A DNA stretch of 64,000 nt from Dechloromonas sp. GTDB taxonomy: Bacteria; Pseudomonadota; Gammaproteobacteria; Burkholderiales; Rhodocyclaceae. Under the pieces are notes generated by a model. It made no database searches. It was not told where the DNA came from and saw only the letters and a program-made list of their open reading frames with translations. Shown here piece by piece: positions 57,017 to 64,000 of the stretch (position 1 is the first letter of the stretch; the number at the start of each line of letters is the position of its first letter). Both the position numbers and the translations under genes were made by a program. The stretch is taken from NCBI GenBank assembly GCA_028687035.1, contig JAQUAX010000005.1, forward strand, positions 124,001 to 188,000. Direction: 5' to 3'.

Positions 57017-57370
57017 ATGAACGCAGTCAACGAAGTCGCCGCCGTCCCCCTCGTGTTCACCGATAGCGCAGCCAACAAGGTCAAGGAACTGATCGAGGAG
57101 GAGGGTAACCCTGGTCTCAAGCTGCGCGTCTTCGTCACCGGTGGTGGTTGCTCGGGTTTCCAGTACGGTTTCACCTTTGACGAAGAGGTTGCCGAAGACG
57201 ATACCACGATGGAAAAGAACGGGGTTGTGCTGCTGATCGATCCGATGAGCTACCAATACCTGGTTGGTGCGGAGATCGACTACACCGAAGGCCTCGAAGG
57301 TTCCCAGTTCGTCATCCGGAATCCGAACGCGACCTCGACCTGTGGTTGCGGCTCGTCGTTTTCCGCCTGA
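57017..57370 (+). CDS. erpA: Iron-sulfur cluster insertion protein ErpA
   Basis: 117 residues. A-type carrier with the three ligand cysteines: [11 protein letters not shown] and the C-terminal STCGCGSSF pair. It transfers Fe-S clusters to respiratory and isoprenoid enzymes. ATG 57017 has CAGGAG 7 bases upstream. It stands 62 bases after the bactofilin gene and is closed by its own terminator. Confidence 0.95.
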   Translation: MNAVNEVAAVPLVFTDSAANKVKELIEEEGNPGLKLRVFVTGGGCSGFQYGFTFDEEVAEDDTTMEKNGVVLLIDPMSYQYLVGAEIDYTEGLEGSQFVIRNPNATSTCGCGSSFSA

Positions 57371-57392
57371 TCCTTTTTCGCAGGCGGATCAG

Positions 57393-57414
57393 AGGCGGCT
57401 TTGGCCGCCTTTTT
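57393..57414 (+). terminator. Terminator after erpA
   Basis: AGGCGGC-TTTG-GCCGCCT followed by a T-rich run (TTTTTGTTTTTG). It separates erpA from the flagellar operon. Confidence 0.9.
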
Positions 57415-57479
57415 GTTTTTGTGTTCGGGGTGATTTGTCGAGGTTTACTCTGTTGTCATGTGCTTGCGTGCGGCATGTG

Positions 57480-57536
57480 ATAAAAAATTTAAAAAAAGCG
57501 TGTACCTGTTTAATTTTTTTGGATTTTTCCTATAAT
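57480..57536 (+). promoter_or_regulatory. AT-rich promoter region of the flagellar operon
   Basis: An exact -10 TATAAT at 57531-57536 lies downstream of A/T tracts. The -35 is poor (GTTTAA/TTTAAT at about 57508-57514), suggesting activator dependence, for example by a class II flagellar regulator. A sigma-54 or sigma-28 core was not seen. AAGGA lies 15 bases before the flhB ATG. Confidence 0.5.
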
Positions 57537-57562
57537 AGCCGCAAGGATGACAAAACACGGCT

Positions 57563-58696
57563 ATGGCGGAAGACAGCGACCTCGAGAAGACAGAAGAGCC
57601 TACAGGTAGGCGAGTCGAGCAGGCCCGCGAGCAGGGTCAGGTCCCCCATTCCCGTGAATTGGGCACGTTTCTTGTACTGATTGTCGCCGCGGCGGCTTTC
57701 TGGATGATGGGCAACTGGTTTGTCAGTCGTTCCATGGCTGTGATCAAGAAAGGTTTCATGGTCGAGCCGAAATTCATGCACGAGCCAGCCCAGATGCTGC
57801 CTCGTCTCGCTGACATTTCCGGTGATGCCTTGTTTGTGTTCTCTCCGCTGTTCGGCCTGCTGCTGCTGGCAGCCGTGCTGCCTCCCTTCTTCCTGAATGC
57901 CTGGGTTTTTGCGCCGAAGGCACTGGTTCCCGATTTCAAGCGCATGGATCCGATCGCCGGTTTCGGACGCATGTTTTCCTGGAACAGCCTGATGGAGCTC
58001 GGCAAGGCGATCCTCAAGGCCTGTCTGGTCGGCGGCGTCGCCGCCATGCTGATCTGGGGCGAGCGCGAGGAGATTTTTGGCTTGTTCGGCGAGCCGCTCG
58101 AGGCGGCTGTCGCCCATGCCGGCAAGCTGATCGTCTTTTCCTTCCTGCTGCTGGTCGCCGCATTGATTCTCGTGGTTGCCGCCGACGTTCCCTTCCAGCT
58201 GTGGCAATACTTCGACAAGCTGAAAATGACCAAGGAAGAGGTCAAGCAGGAAATGAAGGAAATGATGGGCGACCCGCACATCAAGGGGCGCATCCGCAGC
58301 CTGCAGATGCAGGCCGCCCGGCGGCGCATGATGGCGGCAGTTCCCCAGGCCAATGTGATCGTCACCAACCCGACTCATTACGCGGTGGCGCTGTCATACA
58401 AGATGGGAATGAGCGCACCCAAAGTGGTTGCGAAGGGAGCCGGCGCCATCGCGCTGAAAATCCGGGAGCTGGCTGCCGAGCATGCAGTCCCGATCATGGA
58501 GGCGCCACCACTGGCCCGGGCGCTCTACAAGCACGCCGAACTCGATAGCGAAATTCCCTCCGCCCTGTACAACGCAGTCGCGGAGGTTCTTGCTTATATC
58601 TACCAGCTGGCCAACTGGCGCCAGGTGGGCGGTGTCTATCCGGTGCCGCCGCGCGATCTGCCGGTGCCGCCAGAACTCGTTCCGGAGGCCGCGTAA
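57563..58696 (+). CDS. flhB: Flagellar export apparatus protein FlhB
   Basis: 377 residues. Four membrane spans in the first half, then the cytosolic domain with the self-cleavage site NPTH in [13 protein letters not shown]. FlhB switches export from rod/hook to filament substrates. The gene starts the operon and touches flhA without a gap (TAA followed by ATG). Confidence 0.96.
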   Translation: MAEDSDLEKTEEPTGRRVEQAREQGQVPHSRELGTFLVLIVAAAAFWMMGNWFVSRSMAVIKKGFMVEPKFMHEPAQMLPRLADISGDALFVFSPLFGLLLLAAVLPPFFLNAWVFAPKALVPDFKRMDPIAGFGRMFSWNSLMELGKAILKACLVGGVAAMLIWGEREEIFGLFGEPLEAAVAHAGKLIVFSFLLLVAALILVVAADVPFQLWQYFDKLKMTKEEVKQEMKEMMGDPHIKGRIRSLQMQAARRRMMAAVPQANVIVTNPTHYAVALSYKMGMSAPKVVAKGAGAIALKIRELAAEHAVPIMEAPPLARALYKHAELDSEIPSALYNAVAEVLAYIYQLANWRQVGGVYPVPPRDLPVPPELVPEAA

Positions 58697-60781
58697 ATGG
58701 CGGTCTCGTCGCTCGGCATGCAGGGCCTTCTCGGTCGGATGAACCTGACGCAACTCGCTGCGCCGGTCCTGATCCTGATGGTCCTGGCGATGATGGTGCT
58801 GCCATTGCCGGCCTTTGTGCTGGACGTGTTCTTCACGTTCAACATCGCGATTTCGATTCTCGTTCTGCTGGTCGCGGTCAACACCCAGAAAACCCTGGAT
58901 TTCTCGGTATTTCCGACCGTTCTGCTGGTCACCACGCTGCTCCGCCTGTCGCTGAACGTCGCTTCGACGCGGATCGTGATGCTGCAGGGGCATACCGGGC
59001 CGGACGCGGCCGGCAAGGTCATCGAGGCCTTTGGGCATTTTCTGGTCGGCGGCAATTTTGCGGTCGGCATCATCGTGTTCCTGATCCTGGTCGTCATCAA
59101 TTTCGTCGTGATCACCAAGGGTGCGGGCCGGGTCGCCGAAGTGTCGGCACGCTTCACACTGGACGCGATGCCGGGCAAGCAGATGGCGATCGACGCCGAC
59201 CTCAACGCCGGTCTGATCGGCGAAGAGGAGGCGCGCCGGCGCCGTACCGAAATCGCCCGCGAGGCCGAGTTCTACGGCTCGATGGACGGTGCGTCGAAGT
59301 TCGTTCGCGGCGATGCGGTGGCCGGCATCATCATCATGCTGCTCAACGTCGTCGGCGGCCTGATCGTCGGCGTCCTCCAGCACAACATGGAACTCGGCCT
59401 GGCAGCCAAGAACTACACGCTGCTGACCATCGGCGACGGCCTGGTCGCCCAGATTCCCGGCCTGATCATTTCGATCGCCGCCGGCATGGTGGTGACCCGG
59501 GTTTCCGACGACCGCGACATCGGTCAGCAGGTCATGGGACAGATGTTCAAGAGCGGCAAGGCGATCGCCATCACGGCAGCGATCCTCGGCATGCTCGGCA
59601 TGATCCCCGGGATGCCCAATCTGGTTTTCCTGTTGCTGGCAGCCACCATGGGCTGGTTTGCCTGGCGGATGATCGAGCGGGACCGGCGTGTCGTCGAGAC
59701 GCCGGTCAAGGTCGCTCCGCCGCCCGTCCAGGAAGCGATGGAGGCGAGCTGGAGCGATGTCGCGCCGCTCGACGTGCTCGGCCTGGAAGTCGGTTACCGC
59801 TTGATTCCGCTGGTCGACAAGGCGCAGGACGGCGAATTGCTCCGCCGGATTCGCGGCATCCGCAAGAAATTCGCACAGGAGGTCGGCTTCCTAGTGTCGC
59901 CGGTGCATATCCGCGACAACCTGGAGCTGAAGCCGAACGCCTACCGCATCCTGCTCAAGGGCGTCGAGGTCGGTCTGGGCGAGGCCTACACCGGGCAGTA
60001 CCTGGCGATCAATCCGGGACGCGTCGCCGGGACCCTGAACGGAACGACGACCAAGGATCCGGCCTTCGGCCTGCCGGCCGTGTGGATCGATGCCGGTCAG
60101 CGCGACCAGGCACAGGCCTACGGCTACACGGTGGTCGATGCCTCGACGGTCGTCGCCACCCACCTGAACCACCTGATCCTGACCCATGCCGCCGAACTGC
60201 TCGGCCGGCAGGAGGCGCAGCAACTGCTCGACCACCTCGCCAAGGAAATGCCGAAACTGGTCGAGGATCTGGTCCCCAAGGTGCTGCCGCTGGGGACGCT
60301 GCAGAAGATCCTGCAGGGGCTCCTCGAAGAAGGAGTCCATATCCGCGACATGCGCACCATCATCGAGACGGTGGCCGATCACGCGGCGCGTACCCAGAAT
60401 GCCGACGACCTGGTCAGCCAGGTCCGCAGCGCGCTCGGGCGGGCCATCGTCCAGCAGCTTTTCCCGGGCAATGGGGAAATGCAGGTCATGTCGCTCGACC
60501 CGACGCTGGAGCGCCTGCTTGCCCAGGCCGTATCGGGCGGCTCGCCGAACGCCAGCTTCGAGCCAGGCCTGGCCGATACGCTGCTGCGCGAAACCGCATC
60601 CGCAGCCGAGCGCCAGGAGGCGCTGGGCCTGCCCGCCGTACTGCTCGTGCCGGCCAGCCTGCGCCTGCTGCTTTCCCGTTTTTTGCGCCGCAGCGTCCCG
60701 CAGCTGAAGGTGCTGTCACATAACGAAGTTCCGGAACATCGAATCATCAAGGTGACCTCGATCATCGGAGGTAGAACATGA
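58697..60781 (+). CDS. flhA: Flagellar export gate protein FlhA
   Basis: 694 residues. Eight membrane spans in the first 330 residues, including the conserved loop RFTLDAMPGKQMAIDADLNAG, then the large cytosolic chaperone-docking domain. It forms the nonameric export gate. It follows flhB directly and overlaps flhF by 4 bases (ATGA). Confidence 0.97.
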   Translation: MAVSSLGMQGLLGRMNLTQLAAPVLILMVLAMMVLPLPAFVLDVFFTFNIAISILVLLVAVNTQKTLDFSVFPTVLLVTTLLRLSLNVASTRIVMLQGHTGPDAAGKVIEAFGHFLVGGNFAVGIIVFLILVVINFVVITKGAGRVAEVSARFTLDAMPGKQMAIDADLNAGLIGEEEARRRRTEIAREAEFYGSMDGASKFVRGDAVAGIIIMLLNVVGGLIVGVLQHNMELGLAAKNYTLLTIGDGLVAQIPGLIISIAAGMVVTRVSDDRDIGQQVMGQMFKSGKAIAITAAILGMLGMIPGMPNLVFLLLAATMGWFAWRMIERDRRVVETPVKVAPPPVQEAMEASWSDVAPLDVLGLEVGYRLIPLVDKAQDGELLRRIRGIRKKFAQEVGFLVSPVHIRDNLELKPNAYRILLKGVEVGLGEAYTGQYLAINPGRVAGTLNGTTTKDPAFGLPAVWIDAGQRDQAQAYGYTVVDASTVVATHLNHLILTHAAELLGRQEAQQLLDHLAKEMPKLVEDLVPKVLPLGTLQKILQGLLEEGVHIRDMRTIIETVADHAARTQNADDLVSQVRSALGRAIVQQLFPGNGEMQVMSLDPTLERLLAQAVSGGSPNASFEPGLADTLLRETASAAERQEALGLPAVLLVPASLRLLLSRFLRRSVPQLKVLSHNEVPEHRIIKVTSIIGGRT

Positions 60782-62235
60782 ACGTCAGAAAATTCATCGC
60801 CGCCAACGCCAGGGATGCCTTGAAGAAAGTGAAGGAGACGCTCGGCAACGACGCGATCATCCTGTCCAACCGGGGGATTCCCGGGGGAGTCGAGATCATG
60901 GCAGTCGCCGCCCGCGACATGGCGATGATCGTGCCGACGCCAGCCGTCGAGCCGCCGCCCAGCCGTCCGGCGCGCCCGTCGCCGCCGCTCGATGCCGACG
61001 AGGACTACCGGGTTGCGCTGACCTCGGCGCGGGCCCGCGTCGCCGGCACCGGCCAGCCGCAGGTCCGCTCGCCGGCGGCCGCCCAGCCGGCCGCTCCGGC
61101 GCCGGCCCAGCGTAATGCCACGGTCAATGCCGGCATCCCCCGGACCGGTTCGCTGCGCAATCTGGAAATGCCCCGTCAGCCGGTGTCGACCGCGTCCGCT
61201 CCGCAAGGCATGTCCCGTCCTCAGACCGCCGATGTGCCGCCGGCGCGGCCGCAAACGCCGCCGCCCAGCCGTGCCGAAGCCGACGTGGTGCCGCTCGAGG
61301 TCATGGATGAAATCCGCTCACTGCGCAAGATTGTCGAGCAGCATCTGGCCGGATTCGCCTGGGGCGAGGCTGCCCGTTCGGCCCCGGTGAAGACGGAAAT
61401 CCTGCGCCAGATGCTCGATGCCGGGTTCTCGCCGCAATTCGCCCGTGACCTGCTGGCCGACTTGCCGCGCGAGATGGACCCGTTGCAGGCGATGGCCTGG
61501 GTCAAGGGAGCGGCTGACCGCGCGTTGTTCACGATCGCGGCCGAGGAAGACATCGTCGATCGCGGCGGGGTCTATGCGCTGGTTGGACCGACCGGCGTCG
61601 GCAAGACGACGACGACGGCCAAGCTGGCCGCCCGCTGTGTCCTGCGCCACGGCCCGAGCAAGGTGGCGCTGGTCACCACGGACGGCTACCGGATCGGCGC
61701 GCACGAGCAGTTGCGCATCTACGGCCGCATCCTCGGCGTCTCGGTTCATCTGGTCAAGGACGCGCTTGAGCTGCAGCAGACCCTGGTCGAACTCCAGCAC
61801 AAGCACATGGTGCTGATCGATACGATGGGCATGAGTCAGCGCGACCGCCTGGTCCCGGAGCTGACCGACATGCTGGCCGGCTGTGACGTGCAGCGCCTGC
61901 TGCTGCTGTCCTCGACGTCGCGCGGCGACACGCTCGACGACGTCGTCCGCGCCTATGCCGGCGACAATCTCGCCGGCTGCGTGCTGACCAAGATCGACGA
62001 GGCCGCCAGCCTGGCCACGGTGCTCGACGTGATCATGCGCCACGGCCTGCGGCTGCACTACGTATCCAACGGGCAGCGCGTTCCCGAGGATATCCATCTG
62101 CCGAACCGCGCCTACCTGATGCACCGCGCCTTCAAGGACGTGCCGGAGAATTCGCCGTTCAAGTACGACGGCGTCGAGCCCGGCCTGATGATGGCCAATG
62201 CCGGCATGCTCGCCGTCGGAGGCCGCCGTGGCTGA
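60778..62235 (+). CDS. flhF: Flagellar biosynthesis GTPase FlhF
   Basis: 485 residues. N-terminal basic B domain starting MNVRKFIAANARDALKKVKE, a Pro/Ala-rich linker of about 120 residues, then the SRP-type NG domain with GPTGVGKTTTTAKLAARC and IDTMGMSQRD. It places the flagellum at the cell pole with FlhG. It overlaps flhG by 8 bases. Confidence 0.95.
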   Translation: MNVRKFIAANARDALKKVKETLGNDAIILSNRGIPGGVEIMAVAARDMAMIVPTPAVEPPPSRPARPSPPLDADEDYRVALTSARARVAGTGQPQVRSPAAAQPAAPAPAQRNATVNAGIPRTGSLRNLEMPRQPVSTASAPQGMSRPQTADVPPARPQTPPPSRAEADVVPLEVMDEIRSLRKIVEQHLAGFAWGEAARSAPVKTEILRQMLDAGFSPQFARDLLADLPREMDPLQAMAWVKGAADRALFTIAAEEDIVDRGGVYALVGPTGVGKTTTTAKLAARCVLRHGPSKVALVTTDGYRIGAHEQLRIYGRILGVSVHLVKDALELQQTLVELQHKHMVLIDTMGMSQRDRLVPELTDMLAGCDVQRLLLLSSTSRGDTLDDVVRAYAGDNLAGCVLTKIDEAASLATVLDVIMRHGLRLHYVSNGQRVPEDIHLPNRAYLMHRAFKDVPENSPFKYDGVEPGLMMANAGMLAVGGRRG

Positions 62236-63112
62236 TTTCCGGGTCGATCAGGCCGCCGGTCTGCGGCGCCTGATGGGGGGCGGCGGTCAGTTGCAGGTCG
62301 TCACCTTCGTTTCCGGTTGCGAAGGCGTCGGGCGCAGCGTCGCCGTCGCCAACCTGGGCGTCGCCCTGGCCCGGCTCGGGAAGGAAGTGCTGATCGTCGA
62401 TGAACACGCTTCGAACGACGACATCGCCTCGGCCTTCGGCCTGGTCGCCCGCCATGACCTGCTGAACGTGGTCCAGCGCGAGTTGCCGCTCGGCCAGGTG
62501 CTGCTCCAGCCGATGCGTGGCTTGCGCGTGTTGCCGGCGGCGCGCGCCGCAAACAAGCTCGGGCGCCTGTCGCTGCCGCAGCGCCAGACCTTGCTCGATG
62601 CGATGTGCGGCCTCGAGCGGCCGGTCGATGTGATCCTGGTCGATGCCAGCCTCGCCCATCCGGCCGGTTTTTCGCCTTTCGGGCTGGCCGCCCAGGAAAC
62701 GGTGGTCGTGCTATCCGGCAGCAGCGCCTCGATCACCGAGGCCTACTCGCTGATCAAGAAGGTCAGCCATGCCTTTTCGCGCAAGCATTTCCGGATCCTC
62801 GTCAACAAGGTGCGCAGTCAGCCGGACGCCCGTTCCATCTACGACAACATTGCCCAGGTCGCGGCTCAGCGCGGCATCGCCCGCCTCGATTTCGCCGGCG
62901 CCATTCCGCTCGACGACGCGTTGCGGCAGTCGGCGCAACTGTGCCGGCCGGTTCTTGTTCAGGCGCCGGAATCGGCTGCAGCGGCGGCTTTCCGCGAAAT
63001 CGCGGCGGATCTGCTTTACTGGCAATCCGGTGAAAGCGGCGGGGTCGAGCAGTTCATGCAGCAGCTGTTACACTTGAGCCAACGCATAACCCCGAATCTC
63101 ATTCGCGCCTGA
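62228..63112 (+). CDS. flhG: FlhG/FleN-type MinD-like protein with degenerate P-loop
   Basis: 294 residues from GTG 62228, preceded by GGAGG. MinD/ParA-type fold. The deviant Walker A normally reads GKGGVGKT/S; here it is SGCEGVGRS (residues 29-37), so both lysines are replaced (Cys31, Arg36). The switch II region reads VDASLAHPAGF instead of DxGAG. FlhG limits flagellar number with FlhF. The rest of the protein is complete, so it may work with altered or no ATP hydrolysis. Overlaps fliA by one base. Confidence 0.88.
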   Translation: MADFRVDQAAGLRRLMGGGGQLQVVTFVSGCEGVGRSVAVANLGVALARLGKEVLIVDEHASNDDIASAFGLVARHDLLNVVQRELPLGQVLLQPMRGLRVLPAARAANKLGRLSLPQRQTLLDAMCGLERPVDVILVDASLAHPAGFSPFGLAAQETVVVLSGSSASITEAYSLIKKVSHAFSRKHFRILVNKVRSQPDARSIYDNIAQVAAQRGIARLDFAGAIPLDDALRQSAQLCRPVLVQAPESAAAAAFREIAADLLYWQSGESGGVEQFMQQLLHLSQRITPNLIRA

Positions 63113-63864
63113 TGTATACCGCCGCCGGGCAGCCTGACAGGGAACAACTGGTTCAGCGCTTCGTGCCGCTGGTGAAGCGGGTCGCCTATCACCTGATGGC
63201 CCGCCTGCCGGCCAATGTCCAACTCGACGATCTCGTTCAGAACGGCATGCTCGGCCTGCTCGACGCGATTGACCGCTACCAGGAAGGTTTCGGCGCGCAA
63301 TTCGAGACCTACGCGACGCAGCGCATCCGCGGCGCGATGCTCGACGGACTGCGCGAGAACGACTGGCTGCCGCGCAGCCTGCGGCGCGAGTTGCGGCGGA
63401 TCGAGGCGGCCATCGCCCAGCTCGAACATGCCCACGGGCGGGCTCCCTCCGAAGGCGAGCTTGCCTCTGCGCTCGGGATGTCGCTGGCCGATTACCAGAA
63501 GACCCTGCAGGATGCGCGCGGACACCAGTTGGTCTATCTTGAGGATTTTGCCGGAGAGGACGGGGCCGATTTTTTGGAACGCCATCTTTCCGACGACGAT
63601 GCCGACCCGGCCAGCATCCTCGAGGATCGTGACCTGCGCTCCATGCTGGTCGCTGCGATCGGCGGTCTGCCCGAGCGGGAACGGCTGATGATGGCGCTGT
63701 ACTACGAACAGGATCTCAACCTTCGAGAGATCGGAGAAGTCATGGGGGTCACCGAGTCCCGCGTCTGTCAGCTGCATACCCAGGCGATCGCACGCCTGCG
63801 CAGCCAGATTACCGGTGAGTTGCCGCCTGCCAGAAAGCGGCGCAAGGAGAAGACGAGTGGATAA
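63112..63864 (+). CDS. fliA: RNA polymerase sigma-28 factor for flagellar genes
   Basis: 250 residues. Region 2 is LDDLVQNGMLGLLDAIDRY followed by FETYATQRIRGAMLDGLRE; region 4 is LNLREIGEVMGVTESRVCQLHTQAI. It directs late flagellar and chemotaxis transcription. ATG overlaps the flhG stop (TGATG) and the 3' end overlaps motC by 8 bases. Confidence 0.96.
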   Translation: MYTAAGQPDREQLVQRFVPLVKRVAYHLMARLPANVQLDDLVQNGMLGLLDAIDRYQEGFGAQFETYATQRIRGAMLDGLRENDWLPRSLRRELRRIEAAIAQLEHAHGRAPSEGELASALGMSLADYQKTLQDARGHQLVYLEDFAGEDGADFLERHLSDDDADPASILEDRDLRSMLVAAIGGLPERERLMMALYYEQDLNLREIGEVMGVTESRVCQLHTQAIARLRSQITGELPPARKRRKEKTSG

Positions 63865-64000
63865 GATCAGTCTGGCCGGCGTCGTGATGGGACTGGTCGC
63901 CATTCTGGGCGGTCAGTATCTGGAGGGGGGGAGCATCGGTTCGCTGGTCCAGCCGACTGCGCTGCTGATCGTGCTGGGCGGAACTCTGGGTGCGGTGCTG
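63857..64000 (+). CDS. motC: Flagellar motor stator protein MotA/MotC (partial)
   Basis: The first 48 codons, cut by the window end. MDKISLAGVVMGLVAILGGQ and PTALLIVLGGTLGAVL are two membrane helices typical of the MotA/PomA/MotC group; the GG-QYLEGG loop favours the MotC/PomA branch placed after fliA. GTG 63857 has AAGGAG 7 bases upstream. Likely followed by motD outside the window. Confidence 0.88.
   Translation, partial: MDKISLAGVVMGLVAILGGQYLEGGSIGSLVQPTALLIVLGGTLGAVL

Overview
The window is GC-rich (about 65% by eye), almost fully coding, and looks like the core chromosome of a betaproteobacterium. I favour the Rhodocyclales (Dechloromonas/Azonexus-like). The support is argB next to a HAD nucleotidase and slmA, cytochrome c4 divergent from engB and then hemB, the kefB/kdsD/kdsC/lptC/lptA block, PHA phasins, Coq7, a CNP1-like protein and a flhB-flhA-flhF-flhG-fliA-motC flagellar run. 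I see no transposase, phage gene, tRNA, rRNA or CRISPR array.

Layout. 1-9.4 kb: an unrecognised partial gene, a possible structured leader before a RidA-like gene, then a leftward series of envelope and housekeeping genes (M23 peptidase, membrane thioredoxin, zinc metallopeptidase, pyrF, an orphan adenine DNA methyltransferase, a small Cys-rich protein, glnS), then crcB, a secreted esterase and a small lipoprotein. 9.6-15.1 kb: hrpA, an EI24 membrane protein and a MoaB/CinA-type protein, closed by a strong bidirectional terminator. 15.1-16.5 kb: two tandem phasin genes behind a consensus sigma-70 promoter flanked by two inverted operator-like elements. 16.6-21.3 kb: Kdo and LPS-transport genes (kdsD, kdsC, lptC, lptA) and a divergent CPA2 antiporter.

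21.3-32.9 kb is the most unusual part. It is a ten-gene leftward MSHA-like type IV pilus or pseudopilus locus, mostly joined by 4-base stop/start overlaps: secretin, TPR protein, GspE ATPase, GspF platform, GspL-like PilM-PilN protein, PilO-like and MshK-like proteins, a very large PilX/GspK-like protein with repeated end modules, and two prepilins. It has no prepilin peptidase of its own; the classical pilB-pilC-pilD cluster at 42.3-46.1 kb could supply one.

33-53.8 kb is housekeeping: cytochrome c4, engB, hemB, slmA, argB, hsp20, an aspS operon carrying a secreted barnase-type RNase with its barstar inhibitor and nudB, a CorC-like protein, a YpjD/CcsA-like protein, ffh, a lytic transglycosylase, proS, rppH and coq7. 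53.9-57.4 kb holds an OsmC protein, an AT-rich gap with a candidate small RNA bearing two CUCCUCC motifs, rplM-rpsI, a coiled-coil membrane protein, a bactofilin and erpA. From 57.5 kb to the end is the flagellar export and regulation operon, cut within motC.
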